Below, one piece after another: positions 29,114 through 36,606 of a stretch of DNA of 64,000 nucleotides. The stretch spans positions 682,001-746,000 of the forward strand of contig JPOM01000001.1 of the NCBI GenBank assembly GCA_000733915.1. The letters are read 5' to 3'. The DNA comes from Caulobacteraceae bacterium PMMR1. Its GTDB lineage: Bacteria > Pseudomonadota > Alphaproteobacteria > Caulobacterales > Caulobacteraceae. Both the position numbers and the translations under genes were made by a program. Below the pieces are notes generated by a model. The model worked only from the letters and a program-made list of their open reading frames with translations, was not told the origin of the DNA and ran no database searches. The stretch's first letter is position 1; each line of letters opens with the position of its first letter.

Positions 29114-29479
29114 ATGGCGAAGTAGCTGTGGATCTTCGCAGCCTTGGTCGGGCTCACAGCCGCGCCCTGCGGTGCGCAAAGCATCGATGCGTCGCGCTAC
29201 TATCCTGGGCGGGCACTGCGGATGGGCGTTGAGGGCACGGCCATCATCACCTGCCATGTTGCAGCCGAGGGGCGGCTCGCGCGATGTGTCGTCGTGTCGG
29301 AGACACCGCCCGGGTTCGGGTTCGGCGAGGCGGCGATCAGAGGGATGTCGTCCCTCTTCAAGCCACGGCCCGCGATGCGCCACGGTGCAGCTGTGGACGA
29401 CTACAAATTCACAGTCCCAATGCAGTTCAAGCTGCCCGAGGGCGCGCGGCCGGGGGAGCCGGTCAAGCCCAGCCTATAG
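29114..29479 (+). pseudogene. TonB C-terminal-domain secreted protein interrupted by an amber codon
   Basis: A good Shine-Dalgarno (GGGGAAGGG) precedes ATG 29114. The frame reads MAK, then TAG at 29123-29125, then LWIFAALVGLTAAPCGAQS, which is plainly the rest of a signal peptide. The remaining frame encodes a TonB C-terminal-like domain (VEGTAIITCHVAAEGRLARC, FKPRPA) ending at 29479. Small proteins of this sort are frequent in Caulobacterales and may act in the periplasm. Translation could only restart at TTG 29144, which would lose most of the signal peptide. The gene is probably inactive unless the TAG is suppressed or is a base-call error. Confidence 0.6.
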
Positions 29480-29536
29480 CGGAACTGGTGGCGGCCGGAG
29501 ACGCTGGCGCACTTCAGTTCACGCTTGTCGACCTAG

Positions 29537-29668
29537 ACGGCCTTGAACCTGCAGGTCGCGCGCGAAGGCCTGCGCGGACTGGCGGCCGCCTGCGAGGCTG
29601 GCGGGACCGGCCCATGTCCGATCCTGGCCGCCTTTCAACAGGAGGCGGCCTTCGAAGAGCAGAAGTGA
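29537..29668 (+). pseudogene. MerR-family regulator C-terminal remnant
   Basis: A 43-codon stretch after an in-frame TAG reads LQVAREGLRGLAAACEA, then GPCPILAAFQQEAA, and ends at TGA 29666-29668. The helix followed by a C-x-I-L motif is typical of the effector end of MerR-type regulators. No DNA-binding domain remains. It is one of several gene fragments in this patch. Confidence 0.45.
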
Positions 29669-29776
29669 AGTCGCCAAGCGCGCCGTCGAGCCAAGGCGGC
29701 AGCGGGGTTCGAAGTACGGCTTGAAAAATCGCCAACGGCATGCATCCATGGGTCATGGCATGTTGGGGTCACGCGT

Positions 29777-30253
29777 ATGTGGTCGAAGAACTTGCTTGTT
29801 CGCATAGCCAGAACACCCCTGGCCATTTTTGCGCTGGTGAGCTGGGTGACCTTCTGCGGTTCCGCAGAGGCACAGGATCAGCGTAAACCCACCCGATTCG
29901 ACTTTTTCCTTCAGGCGGACCGCCACCATCGGGGCCGTTTGAATTTCGACGAGTGGCTTGACTTCGAATGGACAGTGTACGCGCCCTACAGCACCACCGG
30001 GAGAGGTACGCTAAGCCTGGATGATTTCTTACGCATGCGGTGCTTGCCTGACAGTGGTGGTGAGCTGCCTGAGCCGCAGCGGTCCCTCTGCAGTAAGTCG
30101 GCGAAGAGGGAGTTCCATCGATTGGCGGGCTGGAAAGACGAGCTCACGAAACAGGATATCGCGCCGATCTCGCTTCGGTGGTTCCTCCTGAACGACCGAA
30201 ATCACGATGGCTTCGTGAGCTGGGAAGAACTGAATTCACCAACTAATCCATAA
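29777..30253 (+). CDS. Secreted EF-hand protein
   Basis: This 158-residue protein has an N-terminal signal or anchor helix (about residues 10-32, ending SAEAQD). It contains one canonical EF-hand loop at residues 140-151 (D140, N142, D144, G145, S148, E151; NDRNHDGFVSWEEL) and a degenerate one at 48-59 (DRHHRGRLNFDE). Calcium binding in the periplasm is likely at the second loop. Two cysteines (Cys90, Cys105) may pair. Base composition and codon use are noticeably less GC-rich than neighbouring genes, which suggests acquisition. No Shine-Dalgarno is obvious before ATG 29777. The function is unknown. Confidence 0.7.
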   Translation: MWSKNLLVRIARTPLAIFALVSWVTFCGSAEAQDQRKPTRFDFFLQADRHHRGRLNFDEWLDFEWTVYAPYSTTGRGTLSLDDFLRMRCLPDSGGELPEPQRSLCSKSAKREFHRLAGWKDELTKQDIAPISLRWFLLNDRNHDGFVSWEELNSPTNP

Positions 30254-30344
30254 AAGAGTAGGGTGGTACAGGTCATTCAATGTGCAGTCCCAGGTGTGGT
30301 GGAATGAGCCCATCTAATGCCGCCGGTCACTGGGGACGTTAGGG

Positions 30345-30492
30345 GGAAGGTTCTTCACGGCTGCGCCCACGACCCCGCACGCCGTCCGAGAGCAACGCCA
30401 CAGAGATCAATGGCTCCGCTCAAAGTCCTCGCCGCCCCGCACGGTCTGAGCTCCGAGACCGCCGCCAAATGGCGCAAGCGGGTCCCTCACTC
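30345..30492 (+). pseudogene. IS481-like transposase N-terminal fragment
   Basis: The plus strand encodes ATPQRSMAPLKVLAAPHGLS followed by SETAAKWRKR, the N-terminal helix-turn-helix of IS481-family transposases (normally RYGLNPKTVAKWRKR). After this point the frame loses similarity and no DDE catalytic core is present, nor are terminal inverted repeats obvious. It is a leftover of an insertion sequence next to the LysR-dab module. Confidence 0.6.
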
Positions 30493-30615
30493 CTATTTCC
30501 ACCTGAGCTTTCTCAACAGTTCGTCGAACGTTTGGGCGCGCAGATCGACATCCCCCGCAAAAAGGTCATGCCCCGCATCCGGGACTCTGGCGGGGTCGAT
30601 TGACGTCTTCTCCGT

Positions 30616-31497
30616 CTAGAGCTTCCCGGTCGGGAGGAGCTCGCTCAGCAGCCGATTGGGGAACCGCCGCTTCTGCACAACGGCGTAGAAGGTCTCGGTG
30701 ACCTCGGGTATCCGGCAGTGCTCGACCAGGACGCCGGTCTCAAGCTCATCGCGGACGACGATGGGCGGCACGAGGGTCACGCCCTCCCGTTCACGGGCGA
30801 GCAGACGCAGCATCGCCATGTCGTCGACTTCGGCCAGGACGGTGGGTCTTATCCCGGCGAGCTCGAGCACCCGATCGAAGGCGACGCGGATGTCGCTGTC
30901 CAGACTGGGCAGGAGGATCGGCTCTGACCGGAGATCGTCGGGGAAGCTGAACTTGCGCCCGTCGGGACGCGGGTGGCCGACCAAGCTCACCGGCTGCTCG
31001 TTGAGCAAGTGATTGCGCAAGGACGAGCGGGCGTCGCGGGGTGCAGCGCTGTTGGCCAGGACCACGTCGATGGCGTGCGCCTCCAGCTGCGCGAGCAGAT
31101 CGCGGATGTTGCCCGAGCGCACGATCAATTCGACATCCGAGCGGCCCACCAGGGGCCGGAGGAATTCGAGCTGGAAGTTCCGCGACAGGGTCGTCAGGGC
31201 GCCGACGCGGAGAACCTGACGGGTGGCCGAGGGCCGCCCCCGCAGGGTGCTCATCAGTTCGTCGCCGGCCTTGAACACCGTGTCGGCGTAGTCGAGCGCG
31301 ATCTGTCCGGCCTCCGTCAGAACGAGCTTCCGGCCGACGCGCTCGAAAAGCGCGTGCCCCATCTGATGCTCAAGCTTCTGAATCTGAACGGAAAGCGCCG
31401 ATTGGGACAGGTTCAAGCGCTCGGCCGCCCGCGTGAGGCCGCCCTCGTGGGCCACCACCCAGAAATAGCGCAGGTGATTGTAGTTCAGGTCTCGCAT
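30616..31497 (-). CDS. LysR-family transcriptional regulator, divergent from dabBA
   Basis: This 293-residue protein has an N-terminal winged HTH (YNHLRYFWVVAHEGGLTRAA, LNLSQSALSVQIQKLEHQMG) and a LysR substrate-binding domain (about 95-293) ending in LLSELLP. The LNYNHLRYFW opening resembles NhaR-like and DAB-linked regulators. It is divergent from dabB with a 108-base promoter region containing an ATT-N9-AAT (T-N11-A) element. It probably senses carbon status or a metabolite and controls the dab genes. The effector is unknown. It appears intact, with complete helices and a normal family length. Confidence 0.9.
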   Translation of the reverse strand: MRDLNYNHLRYFWVVAHEGGLTRAAERLNLSQSALSVQIQKLEHQMGHALFERVGRKLVLTEAGQIALDYADTVFKAGDELMSTLRGRPSATRQVLRVGALTTLSRNFQLEFLRPLVGRSDVELIVRSGNIRDLLAQLEAHAIDVVLANSAAPRDARSSLRNHLLNEQPVSLVGHPRPDGRKFSFPDDLRSEPILLPSLDSDIRVAFDRVLELAGIRPTVLAEVDDMAMLRLLAREREGVTLVPPIVVRDELETGVLVEHCRIPEVTETFYAVVQKRRFPNRLLSELLPTGKL

Positions 31498-31519
31498 GTT
31501 GTTCTATTAAAACGAACGA

Positions 31520-31534
31520 ATTAGCCGAAACAAT
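31520..31534. promoter_or_regulatory. Candidate LysR-type (T-N11-A) operator between LysR gene and dabB
   Basis: The AT-rich divergent region contains ATT, nine bases, then AAT (31520-31534), which satisfies the T-N11-A pattern bound by LysR regulators. It lies 72 bases before the dabB GTG. This is a pattern match only. Confidence 0.45.
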
Positions 31535-31605
31535 GAAATTTTTTCGAGGTTCCGTGATCAGGTACCAACGTCCACGGACAGTCATCGTTTTTGAAGGAGG
31601 CTCTC

Positions 31606-33165
31606 GTGCAGCACTTCCTTGCGCCGCTGTCGGCGTCCGTTCCGCTGCTTCTCGCCGGAGCGGTCAGCTTCCTCGATCGTGGTCGGCGCCCGAAGATCGG
31701 CCCCTGGATGGCCGAAGCCGCCTCGCTGCTCGCCCTGCTGGCGGCGGTGGCGACCGCGGGCGGGCTGATCCTCTTTGGCGCGGGCGAAAGCCCCGTTTTC
31801 GGGCTCATGGGATGGGGTCTGTCGATCAGATTCGACGCCGTCAGCGCGACCGTGCTGCTGGTGGTCACATTCGTGGGATGGATCGTCGTCCGCTATGCTC
31901 GGACCTATCTGGACGGCGAGGCCCGCCAGGGCGACTTCACTGGGTGGCTCTGCCTGACGCTGGCGTCGGTGGTGCTTCTGGTGAGCGCCGGCAATCTGTT
32001 GCAGCTGGTGATCGCCTGGATCGGCACCAGCCTATTTCTGCACCGGCTGCTGCTGTTCTATCCACAGCGGGTCGCCGCGCAGCGGGCGGCGCGGAAGAAG
32101 TTCATCATCGCGCGGCTCGGCGACGCCGCGCTCCTCGGCGGCGCGTTCCTGCTGGCCGCCGCTTACGGGACATCTGACGTCGGGACGATCCTTGCCGCCG
32201 CGAAGTCGGGGGCGGGCGGAGGTCTTGCCGTCGCCGCGGCTGGGCTCCTGGCGGTCGCCGCGGTGCTGAAGTCGGCCCAGTTTCCCGCCCACGGCTGGCT
32301 CACCGAGGTCATGGAGACGCCGACGCCGGTGTCGGCGCTCCTCCACGCCGGCGTCATCAATGCCGGCGGTTTCCTGCTGATCCGCTTCGCCGACGTCATG
32401 CTTCTGGCGCCCGGCGTGCTTGCCGCCCTGGTCGTGATCGGCGGGTTCACCGCGCTTTTCGGCAGCCTGGTCATGCTGACCCAGCCCGCGGTCAAGACCT
32501 CGCTCGCCTGGTCCACCGTGGCCCAGATGGGGTTCATGGTCTTCGAGTGCGGCCTGGCGCTCTTCCCCCTGGCGCTGCTGCACATCGTGGCGCACTCGCT
32601 CTACAAGGCGCATTCCTTCCTCGCGTCCGGCGGCGCCGTCGAGCGCGTGGCGGCGATCCGCAGGCCCGGGCCGGTCGCTGTGCCGAAGGCCGGCGCTGTG
32701 GCGCGCGCCTTCCTGTCGGCGCTCGCCATCTATGTCCTTGTCGGGGCTTGCTTCGGCTTCGAGCACAAGTCGCCCCAGGCGGTCGCGCTCGGCGCCATCT
32801 TGATCTTCGGCGTCGCCTATATGCTGGCGCAAGGGTTCGCCGACGCGGCGCCCCGAGCGCTGACGCGGCGCACAGCCGTCTATGCGGTGGCGACCTCGGT
32901 CGGCTACTTCGCCCTTCAGTGGGCGGCGACCGCGATCACCGCCCATGTCCTGCCGCCGCCGCCGTCGCCGGGTCCGCTCGAATGGGCGCTGATCGCACTG
33001 ACGGCCGCAAGCTTCGGCCTGGTCGCCGTCGTGCAGGCCATGTTCCCCCTCTGGGCCAACCACCCCGCCGCCGCCGGCCTTCGCGTGCATCTTTCGAACG
33101 GATTTTACGCCAACGCCGTTTTCGACCGGCTGATCGGCGGCTGGTCCGTCCGCAACCCATCCTGA
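31606..33165 (+). CDS. dabB: DabB, NuoL-like proton-conducting membrane subunit of the DAB inorganic carbon accumulation complex
   Basis: This 519-residue protein has about thirteen to fourteen membrane helices and the proton-conducting (NuoL/M/N, MrpA) module. Visible motifs are GWLTEVMETPTPVSALLHAG and SLAWSTVAQMGFMVFECGLA, with the conserved Glu/Lys/His positions of antiporter-like subunits (LKSAQFPAHGWL). In DAB systems it couples ion flow to DabA, driving one-way CO2 hydration. GTG 31606 is chosen because AAGGAGG (31594-31600) lies five bases upstream; a TTG at 31591 would sit inside that element. dabA follows after 19 bases, giving the usual dabB-dabA order. Confidence 0.9.
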   Translation: MQHFLAPLSASVPLLLAGAVSFLDRGRRPKIGPWMAEAASLLALLAAVATAGGLILFGAGESPVFGLMGWGLSIRFDAVSATVLLVVTFVGWIVVRYARTYLDGEARQGDFTGWLCLTLASVVLLVSAGNLLQLVIAWIGTSLFLHRLLLFYPQRVAAQRAARKKFIIARLGDAALLGGAFLLAAAYGTSDVGTILAAAKSGAGGGLAVAAAGLLAVAAVLKSAQFPAHGWLTEVMETPTPVSALLHAGVINAGGFLLIRFADVMLLAPGVLAALVVIGGFTALFGSLVMLTQPAVKTSLAWSTVAQMGFMVFECGLALFPLALLHIVAHSLYKAHSFLASGGAVERVAAIRRPGPVAVPKAGAVARAFLSALAIYVLVGACFGFEHKSPQAVALGAILIFGVAYMLAQGFADAAPRALTRRTAVYAVATSVGYFALQWAATAITAHVLPPPPSPGPLEWALIALTAASFGLVAVVQAMFPLWANHPAAAGLRVHLSNGFYANAVFDRLIGGWSVRNPS

Positions 33166-33184
33166 CTGACCCGGAAGACCGATC

Positions 33185-35611
33185 ATGACCCACGAACTCC
33201 TCTCGACCTGGCCCAACCCTCAGGCCTTAGCGGCCGCCATGAACCGCGCCGCGCGGGCAATCCCGCCGGTCTGGCCTCTGGCGTCCAGCGTCGCGGTCAA
33301 TCCGTTTCTCGGGCAGGCCGAGGAGCCCCTCGCCAAGGTCGGCGCGCGGCTTGCTCGGGTCGCCGGCGCCGCGGTCGCCATGCCCCGGGGGTGGTATGCT
33401 CAGAAGATCGTCACCGGCGCGATCAGCGATGCCGATCTGGAGGCGGCGATCGCGAGCACGCCGGCCGGATCGATGCGCCTCGATGTTTCGACGCTCAAAG
33501 CCGCGCTCAGCGTCGACGCGCCGCGCCCAGAGGCGCTTCCCACGATCGCTGATCTGGCCGCGCGCGCATCCGGCGTCGATTGGCCCGGGATTATCGCGGA
33601 GCGCTTCGGAGCCTGGGCGGCCGGCTATTTCGACGAAGGCCAGGCGCTGTGGACGGCGCCGAAGGGCAAGGGCGCCTATGCCGCCTGGCGGGCGATCGCG
33701 ACGCACGACCTCACGCCCGAAATCGCCGGGCTGCCGAACTTCGCGCTGCACGTATCGGAGGCGCCGGAGACCGCCTCGGCGCTGGTCGAGCGCGTTGCGG
33801 CCCGGCTGGGGTTAGAGGCGGGCGCTGCTGAGACCTACTTCCATCAGATGCTCATGACGCTTGGCGGTTGGGCGCAGTATGCCCGCTATGCCCTATGGCA
33901 GGCGGAACTCGCCGGCGGCGCGGACGAGACGATCACCGATTTCCTGGCGATCCGGCTGATCTGGGAAGAGGCGCTCTTCCTGCGCTACGAAGCCAAGATC
34001 GCCAAGGCTTGGGTGAGCGTGCGCACGGCCCATGCCGCGCCCCTTGCGCCGACGCTCGATGGCGTCATCGACGCCGTGCTCCAGGAAGCCGCCGAGCGGG
34101 CCGCGCAGCGGAGCTTGGCTCAGGTCCTTGCGAGTGAGGCGCCGCACGCGCTCGACGACCGACCCGCGCTTCAGGCCGTATTCTGCATCGACGTCCGTTC
34201 GGAAGTGTTCCGCCGGGCGCTGGAAAGCCTGGATCCCCGGATCCAGACGATGGGCTTCGCGGGCTTCTTCGGCTTGACCACCGCGCATCGGCGTTTCGCC
34301 TCCGACGTCGAGGAACGGCGGCTGCCTGTCTTGCTCAACCCCGCGCTCAGCTCCTGCTCGGGCGGCCCCGAACTCCAGGCGAAGGATCAGTCCACGCGGT
34401 TCAAGGCGCGGGCAAAGCGCGCCTGGGGCCGGTTCAAGCTCGCCGCGGTCTCCTCCTTCGCCTTCGTCGAGGCGACAGGCCCCGTCTATGTCGGCAAGCT
34501 CCTGACCGATGCGTTACACCTGCAAGACCCCCTTACGCCCAACGACCCGCCGCCGCGGCTCGATCCTGCGCCCGATCCGGCGGCCCGGTTGCAGGCTGCC
34601 GAGAGCGTGCTGCGAGCGATGTCGCTGACCCGCGATTTCGCGCGGCTGGTGCTGCTGGCCGGTCATGGCGCCAGCGTCGTCAACAACCCGCATGCCAGCG
34701 CCCTGCATTGCGGCGCCTGCGGCGGCTATTCTGGAGAGGTCAACGCCCGGCTGCTCGCCTTGCTTCTGAACGATGCCGAGGTGAGGGATGGGCTGTCGCA
34801 GAGTGGGATCGAAATCCCCGACGACACGCTGTTCGTGGCGGCGCTGCACGACACCACCACCGACGAGGTGACCCTCTACGACGGGGATCATCCCGCCGCC
34901 GCCCACCGGGGCGATCTCGAGCAGGCGAGAGCCTGGCTGGCTTCGGCAGGCAAGATCGCCCGGACCGAACGCGCCCTTCGCTTGCCGCGGGCCGCAAGCG
35001 GGGCGGCGCTGCATCGCAGAAGCCGCGACTGGTCCGAGACCCGGCCCGAATGGGCGCTGGCCGGATGCCAGGCCTTCATCGCCGCGCCGCGCCGGCGCAC
35101 GGCTGGCAAAAGTCTGGAGGGGCGGGCCTTCCTGCATGACTACGACTGGAAAGAGGACAAGAGCTTCAGCGTTCTCGAACTGATCTTGACCGCTCCGGTC
35201 GTGGTGGCGAGCTGGATCAGCCTGCAATATTATGGATCGACTGTGGCGCCCGAGGTCTTCGGAGCCGGAAATAAGCTCCTGCACAATGTCACTGGCGGGA
35301 TCGGCGTGGTCGAGGGCAACGGCGGCCTCTTGCGCGTCGGCCTGCCGTGGCAGTCGGTCCATGACGGCGAGCGCTATGCGCACGATCCGCTGCGCCTGTC
35401 GGTCTGCATCGAGGCGCCGCGCGAGGCGATGTCGGAGATCCTTGGCCGGCACGCGGGCGTGCGGGCCCTGTTCGACAATGGCTGGCTGCATCTGTTCGCC
35501 CTGGACGAGGCCGGGCGCATGGCCTGGCGTTATGCCGGCGATCTCAAGTGGTTGGCGATGGGGGAGCGCGAGGCCTCTCACGCGGCCCCGCCCCTCAAAG
35601 TGGCGGTCTGA
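33185..35611 (+). CDS. dabA: DabA, beta-carbonic-anhydrase-like subunit of the DAB inorganic carbon transporter (DUF2309)
   Basis: This 808-residue protein matches UPF0753/DUF2309. All four residues predicted to form the zinc/catalytic site are present: Cys334 and Asp336 ([10 protein letters not shown]), His494 ([13 protein letters not shown]) and Cys509 ([12 protein letters not shown]). The His-Cys spacing of 15 equals that of the characterised Halothiobacillus DabA. The protein is largely soluble and expected to sit on the inner face of DabB. It would hydrate CO2 to bicarbonate in an energy-coupled way, supplying bicarbonate for anaplerotic or carboxylating reactions. No carboxysome or Rubisco gene is in this window. 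The start is ATG 33185. Nothing suggests decay, unlike the flanking genes. Confidence 0.93.
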   Translation: MTHELLSTWPNPQALAAAMNRAARAIPPVWPLASSVAVNPFLGQAEEPLAKVGARLARVAGAAVAMPRGWYAQKIVTGAISDADLEAAIASTPAGSMRLDVSTLKAALSVDAPRPEALPTIADLAARASGVDWPGIIAERFGAWAAGYFDEGQALWTAPKGKGAYAAWRAIATHDLTPEIAGLPNFALHVSEAPETASALVERVAARLGLEAGAAETYFHQMLMTLGGWAQYARYALWQAELAGGADETITDFLAIRLIWEEALFLRYEAKIAKAWVSVRTAHAAPLAPTLDGVIDAVLQEAAERAAQRSLAQVLASEAPHALDDRPALQAVFCIDVRSEVFRRALESLDPRIQTMGFAGFFGLTTAHRRFASDVEERRLPVLLNPALSSCSGGPELQAKDQSTRFKARAKRAWGRFKLAAVSSFAFVEATGPVYVGKLLTDALHLQDPLTPNDPPPRLDPAPDPAARLQAAESVLRAMSLTRDFARLVLLAGHGASVVNNPHASALHCGACGGYSGEVNARLLALLLNDAEVRDGLSQSGIEIPDDTLFVAALHDTTTDEVTLYDGDHPAAAHRGDLEQARAWLASAGKIARTERALRLPRAASGAALHRRSRDWSETRPEWALAGCQAFIAAPRRRTAGKSLEGRAFLHDYDWKEDKSFSVLELILTAPVVVASWISLQYYGSTVAPEVFGAGNKLLHNVTGGIGVVEGNGGLLRVGLPWQSVHDGERYAHDPLRLSVCIEAPREAMSEILGRHAGVRALFDNGWLHLFALDEAGRMAWRYAGDLKWLAMGEREASHAAPPLKVAV

Positions 35612-35681
35612 CGCCATGCTCCGTCCCCTCTCTCCGTGGAGTGGGGCCGAAACGCGAAATAGGCTCTGCGGCGAAGGCGAC

Positions 35682-35695
35682 ACGTCGCGCGACGT
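35682..35695. repeat. 14-bp perfect palindrome downstream of dabA
   Basis: ACGTCGCGCGACGT is its own reverse complement and lies 71 bases after the dabA stop in noncoding DNA. It could be an operator or the core of a hairpin, but there is no T-run for a terminator. Confidence 0.55.
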
Positions 35696-35774
35696 CGTCT
35701 GGAGGGTTCAAAAGCCCGGGCCCCGATTTCCTTCTCGGCGGCGGTCGCATCGGTGAAGGGCGGCGGCGGGCGGC

Positions 35775-36286
35775 TCAGGGGGCGGGTTTCGACCTGGCTA
35801 GTTCGGCCTCGAGCTCGGCGATGCGCGCGTCGCGCTGGGCGAGTGCGGCGGCGACGTCCTCGGCGTCGAACTTCTGCGGGATATGCTGAGGGCAGTTGAG
35901 GTCCCAGGCGGCGATCTGAAACAGGATCGCAGCCTCGGCGCGCGCCCTATACCCCGTCGGCATCAGCATCGCGTTCAGCGCGGCGTCGCCCTCCACAACC
36001 CGTGCGCGGCCCCAGATCTTCACCCGCTGGCGCCGGGCGTAGTCCATCAGGAACAGGAACGCCTTGGGATTTTCGGCCAGATTGCCGGTCGAGACATACT
36101 GCCGGTTGCCCGCATAGTCCGCAAAGCCGATCGTCGTCTCGTCAATCACCCGGATGAACCCCTGGGGCCGCCACGATGCTGGGCGTAGGGCTGTCCGTCA
36201 GCACTGGCGGTCACCAGATACGCGCTGTTGGCCTCGGCCAGGGCCTGGCGCAAGCGGGAGTCGATCGCCGCTCGAAAGCCGCTATC
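35775..36286 (-). pseudogene. Pyridoxamine-phosphate-oxidase-like (PNPOx-fold, FMN-binding) protein, frameshifted and N-terminally truncated
   Basis: The downstream 124-residue frame reads IGFADYAGNRQYVSTGNLAE and KAFLFLMDYARRQRVKIWGR, a PNPOx-like split-barrel, with a C-terminal coiled tail (RDARIAELEAELARSK). Upstream in another frame the minus strand gives LAEANSAYLVTASADGQPYA followed by QHRGGP, the preceding family segment. The two join as GGP-x-GF if one C is added to the run at plus-strand 36164-36167. The usual first 60-80 residues are missing, replaced by a LysR fragment. Such proteins bind FMN and may reduce small molecules. The gene is very likely nonfunctional as it stands. Confidence 0.75.
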
Positions 36287-36312
36287 AGGCTGCCCCGGCG
36301 ATCCGCCAGGGT

Positions 36313-36465
36313 CGGCTGACGTCGATCCTTGAGGACTACGCGCCAGACCCGATCCCCGTCCACCTGCTCCACACCGGCCCGCCCTTGCCGCCGCTGAAGC
36401 TGCGAGCGTTCCTCGATTTCGCGACCCCTCGGCTCAGGTCGGCGCTCGCCGGCCTGCCGACGTGA
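36313..36465 (+). pseudogene. LysR-family regulator, C-terminal fragment
   Basis: The frame reads RLTSILEDYAPDPIPVHLLH and PPLKLRAFLDFATPRLRSAL before TGA. This is the diagnostic end of LysR effector domains (LEDYxPxPxPVHLLxP, KxRAFLDFxxPRLR). Nothing upstream resembles a DNA-binding domain. The fragment abuts the truncated PNPOx-like gene head-to-head, as expected if a deletion removed the start of both. Confidence 0.65.
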
Positions 36466-36606
36466 GGGGCGTGCGGACGATTAGGCCGAATTCGCGTACT
36501 GTTATCGCGGTCTGAACGTCGAGTCGCTGGGCGGGCAGCTGTGAAGCTGTCCTGTACTACCCCTCTCGGCGGCGGCGGTGGCCGGCTGTTCCAGCAACGC
36601 TGGGGA

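Noticed and set aside
30493-30619. Continuation of the transposase frame to base 30619
   Set aside because: Similarity to IS481 stops after WRKR. The rest is Ser-rich without domain and runs to the LysR stop.
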